NCBI GenBank assembly: GCA_031550725.1
Contig: JAVBOH010000002.1
Location: 69,025 to 133,024 of the forward strand
Direction: 5' to 3'
DNA length: 64,000 nucleotides
Origin: UBA946 sp031550725
GTDB lineage: Bacteria > Bacillota > Clostridia > Oscillospirales > Ruminococcaceae
The translations under genes were made by a program, and so were the position numbers. The notes under the pieces were generated by a model. The model worked only from the letters and a program-made list of their open reading frames with translations. It had not been told where the DNA came from and did not search any database. This document shows, piece by piece, positions 7,839 to 16,492 of the stretch (position 1 is the stretch's first letter; every line of letters begins with the position of its first letter).

Positions 7839-9005
7839 ATGAAAGATAGAGTGATGAAAATATTAACTGAGACCACAGGTGGTAAAAGTTATAAGGCTCA
7901 TAAATATGGTCTTGATAATACTGAAAGACCGTTTATTGATTATGGTGAACAAGCCATTGTATGGGAAAAATCGGCAGAAACAAATAAAAGCAATCGTAAA
8001 TACATACCACTTGAAAATTTAAGTAAGAAATTATCAGAACGTAATGAGCAACTTCTTTCATATTTTCTTGATGGTTCTCGTCGTGTCTTTAAAGTTGATG
8101 ACATTGCATATTTACAATCAGGTGGACGAAGTGTTATTTATCCAGTTATAGCTGGTCAAATTGGTGTAGGATGTTGTCATAGAGTGGAAAAGAAAATTGT
8201 ACCTGAAAAATTTAAACAAGAATTTGTTTTATCTTTACCAGACATTGCAAATGCAGATGGAAAAACAGGCTTTTTTACTGCAACAGCTAAAAAATTAAAT
8301 GAGTGTTCTGAACTAAAGCGATTAGGTATTGAATTTTCTACAATATTACCATATAAAACAGCTAAAAATACCGATAAGAAATTCGAAGATAGAGGTACAG
8401 CTTGTGTTCAGGATAGAATGTGCGAACGTGAAAAAGATTTGGTTGCTGAATTGGTACGCGAAGGTAAATTGAATCAAAATAACTATTTAATTAAAGATGG
8501 TTCATTAGAATATAAACCTACTAAAGAAGATAAAGCCGATAAACGTAAATATCAACTTTTTAAGAATAACTATAATTGGGTACTTGGTGTATCTAAGAGT
8601 TTTAATCCTGAAATTTGTGTTGATATAAATGGAAAACCTAATCCTGGTTTTATTGCAGATTTACCACTTTATAACAGAACACCAGTGGCTTGTTATACAT
8701 CACCGTATTTAGGAGATGTCAAATTTGCAGTATGGTATATAAGAATACGTGATAAAACCAGAACTCGTACACCATTTGATGGTATTATAAAAGTTGAAAA
8801 AATGCTAGTAACTCAAGACGAATTAGATGATGGAATTGAAAGTTCAATAGTTGATATGTTAAGTGCTTACCTTATTAATGAAAGAAATCCTGTATGTTAC
8901 GGCACTGATTTAAGATGGGCGAATCATTTATATCCAATATATTTAACCGAAACATTTGTAAAATCAAAATATATTAGTGCAGAAAGTTTTCTACATTTAT
9001 TTTAG
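7839..9005 (+). CDS. NurA-domain nuclease
   Basis: A 388-residue protein of the NurA superfamily (RNase H-like 5'-3' nuclease that works with HerA). The N-terminal catalytic motif is FLDGSRRVFKVDDI with D78, followed by the strands SVIYPVIAGQIGVGC. The second acidic motif, typical of NurA, is LIKDGSLEYKP with D220, in the helix-rich middle that begins DRGTACVQDRMCEREKDLV. A late motif VWYIRIRD and a C-terminal helix follow. ATG 7839 has a GTAGGAG ribosome site. In archaea HerA-NurA resects DNA ends; in bacteria HerA-NurA pairs are found in defence loci. Here HerA follows after 13 bp, so the two products most likely form the complex. Codon use is very AT-rich compared with core genes such as adhE. 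Confidence 0.8.
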   Translation: MKDRVMKILTETTGGKSYKAHKYGLDNTERPFIDYGEQAIVWEKSAETNKSNRKYIPLENLSKKLSERNEQLLSYFLDGSRRVFKVDDIAYLQSGGRSVIYPVIAGQIGVGCCHRVEKKIVPEKFKQEFVLSLPDIANADGKTGFFTATAKKLNECSELKRLGIEFSTILPYKTAKNTDKKFEDRGTACVQDRMCEREKDLVAELVREGKLNQNNYLIKDGSLEYKPTKEDKADKRKYQLFKNNYNWVLGVSKSFNPEICVDINGKPNPGFIADLPLYNRTPVACYTSPYLGDVKFAVWYIRIRDKTRTRTPFDGIIKVEKMLVTQDELDDGIESSIVDMLSAYLINERNPVCYGTDLRWANHLYPIYLTETFVKSKYISAESFLHLF

Positions 9006-9018
9006 GAGGACATTTTAT

Positions 9019-10740
9019 ATGAGTAACAAGCTTATTGGGCGAGTACTAGCAACTGAAAAATCGCCAACAACTATGGATAAATTCAACTTTTGGACAAGTT
9101 CTAATCTGATATTACATGCATTTGACATAGTAAAAGTAAAACATATTAATGGATCATATTCGTATGGTGTTGTAGAGAATATTTCACATATAACAGATGC
9201 CCAAAGTTTTCTCACGAATTTTATATCAAGTGATTTTGGTGATGTAACTGTTGATGAACCAACCCTCCGCATTGGTATGAATTATGTTGAAGCAACAGTT
9301 TCTTTCAATGATAAAGATTTATATACACCCGTTCATAATAATCAACCCGTTTATTTAGCAACAGAAATTGAAATAACTAAAGCATTGGGTTTAGATAAAA
9401 TTCAAAATCCATTAGTTTGTGGATATCTGACAATGTATGCTGGCACTGATGAAATGAAAACATTACCTGTTAGTTTAAATTCTAAATTTATTTTAGGACC
9501 CGAAGGTGCTCACTTAAATATTTCTGGTATCTCAGGTCTTGCTTCCAAGACATCATATGCAATGTTTTTATTAAAAGCTATTCAAGAACAATACATAAAC
9601 AAAAACAACGAAACAGATGATAGCGTTGCATTTGTCATTTTTAATGTAAAAGGTAAAGATTTAATGGCAATCCATAAACCTAATGATTTTGAGGATGAAG
9701 ATAAAATTGAAAAAGAACGCGTTTTAGATGAATATAAATCATTATCATTATCAGCAGAACCATTTAAGAATGTAACATATTACATTCCATATTCAAGCCC
9801 TAATTCACCAAAGCAAAATACATACTTACAACAAGACTATGTAAATGATTATTTAGATCAAAACATTTTAAAAAAGTTCAAATATTCATATCAAGATGAT
9901 AAAGAAAGTCTTGAGATGCTATTTTCAGATGTAGATGATCCACAACAAACAATGGAGGCAATCATCAGTAAAATCATTGATGATACAGATCCTGACTTTG
10001 GTAATGGGCAAGTTACTACTTGGGATAATTTTAGAGAAACTGTTGATGAGCTCTCCCAAAAATCACAACCACAAACACGTGGCACTCAAAGAGTATCGAA
10101 TGAGATTTCAGTACTAAGTTGGAGAAAATTTAAAAGGATAATCAATAAAGCTACAAAAAATGATGATATTTTTGCTAATAGAGTTGATCCACATAAAAAT
10201 GAATGTAGGCTAGCTGATGAATTAAAATATATATCCAAAAATGACATATGCGTTATTGATGTCGCTAAACTTCCAGAAGATAAACAAGCATTTGTGTTTG
10301 GTGATGCAGTAAGAACTATATATAATTTAAAACTTGGGGAATATGATGGAGAAGACAAGGTAAATCCGCCATCAAGGATAATTATCTTTATAGATGAATT
10401 AAATAAATATGCTTCAAAAGATACACCTAAAACATCACCAATACTTAGAGAATTGCTAGATGTAACTGAAAGAGGTCGTTCTTTAGGTGTTGTTTTATTT
10501 GGTGCAGAGCAATTTAGATCAAATATCCATCAACGCGTTACTGGGAACTGTTCAACTCATGCATACGGACGAACAAATTCTATAGAAACTTCAACTAAAG
10601 ATTATTCAAACCTTCCTAATACATATAAAAATATGTTAACAAGACTAGAACAAGGTGATTACCTAATACAAAATCCAGTTTTTAGGTCTTTATTGAAAAT
10701 TAAATTTCCGAAACCGATTTATAAGCAATTTAAAAAGTAA
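9019..10740 (+). CDS. HerA-like ATPase (FtsK/HerA superfamily, DUF87-type)
   Basis: A 573-residue translocase-type ATPase. The N-terminal ~110 residues form the HerA beta-barrel (HAS-barrel), with DIVKVKHINGSYSYGVVENI. The P-loop is GISGLASKTS (about residues 169-178); the second Gly of the usual GKT is Ser, but the Lys and Thr are kept. Walker B is RIIIFIDELNKYA near residue 457, and ERGRSLGVVLFGAEQFRSNIHQRV is the sensor and arginine-finger region. The 5' end is set by AGGAGG before ATG 9019; an upstream in-frame extension from 8977 overlaps NurA. HerA hexamers pump double-stranded DNA and feed it to NurA. The insertion-rich middle (about 230-400, many charged residues) is longer than in archaeal HerA and might contact the operon partners. 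Confidence 0.82.
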   Translation: MSNKLIGRVLATEKSPTTMDKFNFWTSSNLILHAFDIVKVKHINGSYSYGVVENISHITDAQSFLTNFISSDFGDVTVDEPTLRIGMNYVEATVSFNDKDLYTPVHNNQPVYLATEIEITKALGLDKIQNPLVCGYLTMYAGTDEMKTLPVSLNSKFILGPEGAHLNISGISGLASKTSYAMFLLKAIQEQYINKNNETDDSVAFVIFNVKGKDLMAIHKPNDFEDEDKIEKERVLDEYKSLSLSAEPFKNVTYYIPYSSPNSPKQNTYLQQDYVNDYLDQNILKKFKYSYQDDKESLEMLFSDVDDPQQTMEAIISKIIDDTDPDFGNGQVTTWDNFRETVDELSQKSQPQTRGTQRVSNEISVLSWRKFKRIINKATKNDDIFANRVDPHKNECRLADELKYISKNDICVIDVAKLPEDKQAFVFGDAVRTIYNLKLGEYDGEDKVNPPSRIIIFIDELNKYASKDTPKTSPILRELLDVTERGRSLGVVLFGAEQFRSNIHQRVTGNCSTHAYGRTNSIETSTKDYSNLPNTYKNMLTRLEQGDYLIQNPVFRSLLKIKFPKPIYKQFKK

Positions 10741-10751
10741 GGGGTAAATGC

Positions 10752-12311
10752 ATGGACGATTTTATTTTTGGTGCAAATATATTAGAAAACTTAACCACTG
10801 GTATGTATCAAGATTCCAAGATTATTTATCGCGAGTATATTCAAAACGCTTGTGATCAGATTGATAAAGCTGAAAAATGTGGTATTCTAAGCGATAATAC
10901 TGGTGAAATAAATATTTGGTTGAACCAAGATAAACGTATTGTGACCATTGAAGATAATGCTACTGGTATAAGTGTAAATGATTTTCAAAATGTTTTAGGT
11001 AATATAGCAAATTCTGATAAAAAAATCGGTGAAGACAAAGGTTTTCGTGGCATTGGTAGGCTTTGTGGACTTGCATATTGTAGTGAACTGATTTTCACTT
11101 CTACATATAAAGGTGAAAATGTTATATCAGTAATGCGTTGTGATGCTAAAAAAATGAGAGAATTAATTTCGCAAAGTGAAAATGGTATCAAATTAACTGC
11201 TTCAGAAGTATTAAAAAACATTTATGAATTCAGTACTGAACAAACTACCGAAACTGATGCTCACTGGTTTAAAGTCGAATTAGTTAATATAAATAGTGAA
11301 AATACTGATTTGTTAGATTTTAAACAAATTAAGGAATACTTATCATTTATTTCACCTGTACCATATAGTAATGGTTTTATATATAGAACAGAAATATATA
11401 AATATGCTAAGGATAACAATCTTAATATCGATGAGTACAATATTAACTTGGATGGAGAACCTATTTTTAAAAATTATAAAACTAAATTTAAAACTAGTAA
11501 AGGTGAAGATGATATATATAATGTCGCATTTAAACCGTTTTATGATGATGATAACAATCTTTTAGCTTGGATTTGGATTGGTGAATCTAATTTTAAAGCA
11601 ATTATTGCTAAAGACTGTTCTATGCGTGGTTTAAGATTGCGAAAAGAAAATATACAAATTGGCAATGAAGATGCATTACAAAAATTATTTAAAGAAGAAC
11701 GTGGAAATCATTATTTTATTGGTGAAGTTTTTGCTGTTTCAAAAGATTTAATACCGAATTCCCAAAGGGACTATTTTAACGAAAATTCCACAAGGCTTTT
11801 ATTTGAAAGAAAATTAAAAGATTATTTTAATAATGAACTGAAAAAAATATATTATGATAGTTCTGCAATAAATAGTGCATTTAATAAAATTACTAATTAT
11901 GAAGATAAAATTAACGATATATCAGAAAAAACTAAAAACAATTACTTTAACGATAAAGAGCATTTAAATAAAGCTTTAGAAGAAAGTAAAAAGTTGAAAA
12001 TTGAAGCAGAAAAAGCCAAAAGTGACATCAACAAAAAGAAACACCAAGCAATAAAAGATAACAATATTTTAGTTGCAAATATTATATCTAGAATAGAGGA
12101 AAAGCATAAACCTATTGATGAAGTCTACTTAGAAAAGCCACTATCAAAACAATTAACAAACAGAGGACAAACACAACACAGGACAGACAAATTATCTAGT
12201 TTAAGTCGCAATGAAAGAAAATTAATATCAAAAATATTCAATATCATACTTAATTCAACTGACGAGAAAACAGCTGATAAAATTATTAAAAATATCGAGG
12301 AAGAATTGTAA
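10752..12311 (+). CDS. GHKL (Hsp90/MORC-like) ATPase, first copy
   Basis: A 519-residue protein whose first ~210 residues are a GHKL ATP-binding fold: N box EYIQNACDQI (E28, N32), G1 DNATGI (near 68) and G2 GFRGIGRLCGLAYCS (near 97). The middle (220-370) resembles the Hsp90/MORC S5-like region, including DCSMRGLRLRKENIQIG and NSQRDYFNEN. The C-terminal ~130 residues are a Lys/Glu-rich predicted coiled coil ending in a small helical tail. Proteins of this kind act as ATP-gated clamps or chaperones, and MORC/MutL-like members occur in restriction and defence loci. It starts 11 bp after HerA and its stop overlaps the next start (TAATG). It is a distant paralogue of the second GHKL gene of the operon. 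Confidence 0.8.
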   Translation: MDDFIFGANILENLTTGMYQDSKIIYREYIQNACDQIDKAEKCGILSDNTGEINIWLNQDKRIVTIEDNATGISVNDFQNVLGNIANSDKKIGEDKGFRGIGRLCGLAYCSELIFTSTYKGENVISVMRCDAKKMRELISQSENGIKLTASEVLKNIYEFSTEQTTETDAHWFKVELVNINSENTDLLDFKQIKEYLSFISPVPYSNGFIYRTEIYKYAKDNNLNIDEYNINLDGEPIFKNYKTKFKTSKGEDDIYNVAFKPFYDDDNNLLAWIWIGESNFKAIIAKDCSMRGLRLRKENIQIGNEDALQKLFKEERGNHYFIGEVFAVSKDLIPNSQRDYFNENSTRLLFERKLKDYFNNELKKIYYDSSAINSAFNKITNYEDKINDISEKTKNNYFNDKEHLNKALEESKKLKIEAEKAKSDINKKKHQAIKDNNILVANIISRIEEKHKPIDEVYLEKPLSKQLTNRGQTQHRTDKLSSLSRNERKLISKIFNIILNSTDEKTADKIIKNIEEEL

Positions 12312-14185
12312 TGGGAAAAGTATTACTCATAGAACCAAATTATAAGAATAAATATCCCCCAATGGGTTTGATGAAATTAGCAACATATTATCGGAAGCGT
12401 AAAGATGACGTAAGATTTTATAAGGGTGATTTAAAGGATCTTGCAGCAAAGCTATTATGTGAAGAGTTTTACAGTGAAGCAAAGGATTCGTCATTAGGTA
12501 AGCACTTTTCAAAACTTGTTGATTTTATCAGATATGGAAAATACACTTCTCTAGATTTGATACCTGATTTTAGAGATAGTGAAATGGAAAATATAATAAA
12601 AAAATATCGTACTAGATATATAAAACATGATTTTCCTAAATTTGATGTAATAGGAGTTACAACACTATTCACATTCTATTGGACTAAAACTATTGACACA
12701 ATTAACTTTGCAAAAAAATTCAAAGCAACTAATGGTCGAATAATCGTTGGAGGAATTGCATCTAGTATTCTCCCTGAAAGAGTCTTTGCCGAAACTGGTA
12801 TCGAACCATATGTTGGGTTATTGGATAAACCGGGTGTTCTTGATAAAGATAGTACTGATATAATTGATGAACTTCCATTAGATTATTCTATATTAGAAGA
12901 AGTTGATTACAAATTTCCTGCAAATAATGCTTATTTCGGATATATGACAAGAGGATGTCCAAGAAATTGCTCATTTTGTGCTGTTTCTCGTCTTGAACCA
13001 GAGTATAAGAATTATATAGGTTTAAAACAACAGTTAGAATATGTAGATGAAAAGTTTGGTGCTCAAAAAGATTTGTTGTTAATGGATAATAATGTTTTTG
13101 CTTCTAATTGTTTTAATAAAATAATTGATGAAATAAAAGAATGTGGTTTTGGTAAGGGTGCAACTTATAATCCACCTAATGAATATGAGATTGCTATTAA
13201 TAACATAAATGAGCAATATAATTTAAGAGGTTACCTAAAAAAAATAGTAAAAATATACGATGAGCTATCTATGGGTATGTCTGAAGAAGCAGCAGGTGAT
13301 TTTTATTTATTAAGAGAAGAAAATGGATTGTTATATCCTGAAACTGCTACTCCAGAAAAGGCTTTAGAAATTGATGATTTTGTAAGGCCATTGTATAATA
13401 ACAAGCATAAAAAAAGACCTCGCATGAGATATATTGATTTTAACCAAGGTGTCGATGCAAGATTAGTTACAAATGAAAAAATGAAAAAACTAGCGGAGAT
13501 AAATATTAAACCATTACGAATAGCATTCGATAATTATGCGATGAAAGATACATACATTAATGCTATTAAATTAGCTGCTGATAATGGTATCACTAACTTA
13601 TCAAATTATTTGTTATATAATTTTAAGGATACACCAGAAGAATTATATTATAGAATGAAGATTAATGTTGATTTATGTGAAGAACATGGTGTAACAATTT
13701 ATTCGTTTCCAATGAAATACCATCCAATAGACGATCCTGAGTATTTCTATAATCGTAATTATATTGGTGAGCATTGGAATAGAAAATTTATTCGTGCAAT
13801 ACAAGCTGTATTGAATTCAACAAAAGGTAAAATTGGGCGTGGAAAATCATTTTTTGAGGAAGCGTTTGGTAGTGATATTGATGAGTTTAATAAATTATTA
13901 TGGATGCCTGAAACATTTATCATATATAGACGTAAATATGATGCTAATCTTAGAAAAAAATTAGCTGACAGGTATAAAAATAGATATGATGATGAAAGTG
14001 ACTTAGCAAATGAATGGTGGAGTAAATTTAGTAATCTTTCAGCAGAAAAATTGAAAATTGTTAAAGATATTGTTTCTCTAAACAAATTTAAAGATGGAGA
14101 TTATAATGTTATTAATGATACTGATATCAACGATGTTTTATCTTATTATAAAATTACACGTGAAATAGCTGAAAATAAAAATTGA
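12311..14185 (+). CDS. Radical SAM protein with cobalamin-binding-like N-terminus
   Basis: A 624-residue protein. The N-terminus MGKVLLIEPNYKNKYPPMGL and FDVIGVTTLFTFYW / RIIVGGIASSILPE follow the Rossmann-like B12-binding domain that precedes many radical SAM cores, but no DxHxxG cobalamin motif is visible. The [4Fe-4S] motif is RGCPRNCSFCAV, with C216, C220 and C223 (CX3CX2C). DLLLMDNNVFAS and RMRYIDFNQGVDARLV are core strands of the TIM barrel, interrupted by an insertion of ~100 residues (280-385). The C-terminal ~130 residues are basic and helical. It overlaps the GHKL stop by one base, so translation is coupled. It is not a viperin-type protein. The substrate is unknown; nucleic acid, nucleotide or peptide modification are possibilities. 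Confidence 0.8.
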   Translation: MGKVLLIEPNYKNKYPPMGLMKLATYYRKRKDDVRFYKGDLKDLAAKLLCEEFYSEAKDSSLGKHFSKLVDFIRYGKYTSLDLIPDFRDSEMENIIKKYRTRYIKHDFPKFDVIGVTTLFTFYWTKTIDTINFAKKFKATNGRIIVGGIASSILPERVFAETGIEPYVGLLDKPGVLDKDSTDIIDELPLDYSILEEVDYKFPANNAYFGYMTRGCPRNCSFCAVSRLEPEYKNYIGLKQQLEYVDEKFGAQKDLLLMDNNVFASNCFNKIIDEIKECGFGKGATYNPPNEYEIAINNINEQYNLRGYLKKIVKIYDELSMGMSEEAAGDFYLLREENGLLYPETATPEKALEIDDFVRPLYNNKHKKRPRMRYIDFNQGVDARLVTNEKMKKLAEINIKPLRIAFDNYAMKDTYINAIKLAADNGITNLSNYLLYNFKDTPEELYYRMKINVDLCEEHGVTIYSFPMKYHPIDDPEYFYNRNYIGEHWNRKFIRAIQAVLNSTKGKIGRGKSFFEEAFGSDIDEFNKLLWMPETFIIYRRKYDANLRKKLADRYKNRYDDESDLANEWWSKFSNLSAEKLKIVKDIVSLNKFKDGDYNVINDTDINDVLSYYKITREIAENKN

Positions 14186-14194
14186 GGTGATAGT

Positions 14195-14962
14195 ATGGCA
14201 TATACAAATCCTGTACCATGCTTGGATTTTGAAATGGATGAACCTATGAAAATTGTTAGTGATGAATTAGATTATAAAAAAATTGAAAAAGTTTATTTTG
14301 CATTTATTGATGTACTTGGATTTAAACAAACCTTTGAAGATATAAAAATATCGGAAAAAGAAGCAAAAGCAGATAAATATAGAATCGTTTTTAATTATTA
14401 TTTTGAATTAATGAATTCCGCACGATTTATGGAAAAGGGAAAGAGCACAGGCTGTTATGCAGGTCAAACTTCTGATAGTTTATATTTCTATACTGATCGT
14501 ACTGATTTCTTAATGGAGTTTATTGAGATATTTTCTCATTTTAATTTATTTGCAATGTCACAGGATGTGTTTTTTAGGGGTGGTATTGCACAAGGATCTC
14601 TATTTAAAAAAGAAAATTATCAATTTTATGGAGATAGCGTAATACATGCTTATTTAATGGAAAATGGTATTTCTAAAAATCCTATTATTGTAATCGATGA
14701 AAAAACAAATTCAAGTATAAAAAATTACGAACAATATAAACAACTTGTTAACAAAAAATCCGAACGATATTATATCAGACCATTTGCCTTTTTAGGACAA
14801 AAAGTTAATTTGGCAATTGATGATTATAAAATTCGTGATATTGATGAAGATGCAATAAAATGTAACATAGCGGAAAATAAACGATTGTTTGAGTTTGACA
14901 CTAGCAATTATAGTAAATATATTTTTTTAGAAAATGAAATAAAGGAAAATAAAATGGTGTAA
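14195..14962 (+). CDS. Class III nucleotidyl cyclase-like protein
   Basis: A 255-residue protein with the core of a class III (adenylate/guanylate-type) cyclase. The first metal-binding Asp is in YFAFIDVLGFKQTF (D39) and the second in GQTSDSLYFY (D94). DVFFRGGIAQGSLF and YGDSVIHAYLME correspond to the later beta-hairpin and helix, as in the stand-alone cyclases related to Pycsar PycC. The two metal Asp residues are present, so it may be active. It lacks membrane segments and any fused sensor. In Pycsar the cyclase makes cCMP or cUMP for an adjacent effector, but no TIR or membrane effector is present here; the GHKL, HerA-NurA or AlbA_2 proteins would have to be receivers. It starts 9 bp after the radical SAM gene. 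Confidence 0.7.
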   Translation: MAYTNPVPCLDFEMDEPMKIVSDELDYKKIEKVYFAFIDVLGFKQTFEDIKISEKEAKADKYRIVFNYYFELMNSARFMEKGKSTGCYAGQTSDSLYFYTDRTDFLMEFIEIFSHFNLFAMSQDVFFRGGIAQGSLFKKENYQFYGDSVIHAYLMENGISKNPIIVIDEKTNSSIKNYEQYKQLVNKKSERYYIRPFAFLGQKVNLAIDDYKIRDIDEDAIKCNIAENKRLFEFDTSNYSKYIFLENEIKENKMV

Positions 14963-15002
14963 TAATAAAACATCATATGAGATATAATATAAGGAGGATA
15001 CT

Positions 15003-16457
15003 ATGAATAATAGTGAAGTAGGAGCAGGAATATTGAGTATTATTACAGAATCATTATATGATAACCCTATTGTTATATTTCGTGAGTATGTTCAGAATTC
15101 TGTTGATTCTGTTATGCAAAACTCTAACCATCTTACTGATTGTGAGATTCATATATGGAAAAACGATTCAAATTTGTTTTTTTTAGATAATGGTTTTGGC
15201 ATTGCGGATGAACAATTTGAAGATAAAATGAAAAGAATAGGTCATTCTAATAAAGTTAAAACGAGCAACTTAGGATATAAGGGTATTGGAAGATTATCCG
15301 GGGTACCTTACTGTAAAGAACTTATTTTTATTAATATTGTTGATTATAAGAATAATAAATTTCAGTTATTCTCAATCAACTGTGCTAAATACGAAGAAAT
15401 AAAACGCAAAGACAATTTTAATGAACTAGGTTTTTCTGAATTAATTAATGAAATAAGTGAATGTAAAGATATTAATGATCTAAGTGAATTCTCAATTGAT
15501 AAACATTTAGATTTAATAGTGGAACAAAATACTGGTTTTATAGTTGTATTAAAGGATATTACTGATGTTATTAAAAATATTATAGAGGATAATGAATTTA
15601 TCGATAACTTGCAATGGCTTTTACCAATTGATTTTCGAAGCGAATTGTATAATCCTGATAAAGAAGATGATCTGTTTAAGGAATTAACTACAAATAAAAA
15701 TAAGGATGATTCATTACCAACTATTAAGTACTGTAATATATTTTATGATAATCAAAAATTGTTAAGACCAATTAAGAAAGAGATGTTACGTACCTATCTA
15801 TGCAAAAACAATTTTAAGTATGCAATAGGTTTTCACGCTTTTAGAAATGATAAAATTATGATAGATAAAGCTAACTCGTTTAGTGGTATTAGATTATATA
15901 TTGATAACATGCTACTTTGTGATGAAAATGAATTACTACAGAGTTTAGATAATTTCGGTTATTTAAAACATACCCTAAATGGTCAATTACAGTCCATAAA
16001 AGGTGTTGGTGCAATGATTTATATAACTGATAAAGTAAATATTTCAGCTAATGCTAGAAGAACATTCATTGAAGTTACCGATAATAATTCGATTGAGTTT
16101 TTAGAACTTATAGCTGAGTTTGTTAATACAGTTTATGAAACCCGTTATGCATTGTCAAATTACGCTTCAGCTAAAAAGAAAACTGAAGATCAAGGTGAAA
16201 AGTTAAATATTCTAAAAACAAAAGCAATCGAATGTATGCAAAAATTAGCAACTGAGAATGTTAGTTTACCTGAATTTGAAGAAGAAATTTACGAAGAATT
16301 ATCAGAAATTGAAAAGAAGAAACGTATTAAAAAGAATATTACAACGCAAATTGATAGAAGTCTTAAAAACTATTTAGAACAAAATCAATTTGATAAAAGT
16401 GATCTAAATGAGGCTACTAATAATTTCTTTAAATGGTTGATAGAAAATAATAAATAG
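15003..16457 (+). CDS. GHKL (Hsp90/MORC-like) ATPase, second copy
   Basis: A 484-residue GHKL ATPase. N box FREYVQNSVDSV (near residues 26-37), G1 DNGFGI (near 62) and G2 GYKGIGRLSGVPYCKEL (near 91-107) are intact. RLYIDNMLLCDENELLQ and MIYITDKVNISANARRTFIEV match the same middle-domain elements as in the first copy (RLRKENIQIG; ...NSQRDYF). The C-terminus is again a predicted coiled coil (about 380-470). The two copies share layout, including the unusual N-terminal ILxxITxSLYDN versus ILxNLTTGMYQDS motif, but are diverged; they may form a heterodimer, as GHKL ATPases dimerise through their N-terminal domains. ATG 15003 has AAGGAGG 7 bp upstream. Confidence 0.8.
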   Translation: MNNSEVGAGILSIITESLYDNPIVIFREYVQNSVDSVMQNSNHLTDCEIHIWKNDSNLFFLDNGFGIADEQFEDKMKRIGHSNKVKTSNLGYKGIGRLSGVPYCKELIFINIVDYKNNKFQLFSINCAKYEEIKRKDNFNELGFSELINEISECKDINDLSEFSIDKHLDLIVEQNTGFIVVLKDITDVIKNIIEDNEFIDNLQWLLPIDFRSELYNPDKEDDLFKELTTNKNKDDSLPTIKYCNIFYDNQKLLRPIKKEMLRTYLCKNNFKYAIGFHAFRNDKIMIDKANSFSGIRLYIDNMLLCDENELLQSLDNFGYLKHTLNGQLQSIKGVGAMIYITDKVNISANARRTFIEVTDNNSIEFLELIAEFVNTVYETRYALSNYASAKKKTEDQGEKLNILKTKAIECMQKLATENVSLPEFEEEIYEELSEIEKKKRIKKNITTQIDRSLKNYLEQNQFDKSDLNEATNNFFKWLIENNK

Positions 16458-16492
16458 TAATTTTATAAATATCCAACAAGGACGGTGAACCC

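Noticed and set aside
12311..14185. Prokaryotic viperin
   Set aside because: The protein is 624 residues with a B12-type N-terminal domain; the viperin-specific C-terminal motifs are not found.
14195..14962. Complete Pycsar system
   Set aside because: No TIR, transmembrane or other known Pycsar effector gene is adjacent, so only the cyclase-like fold is claimed.
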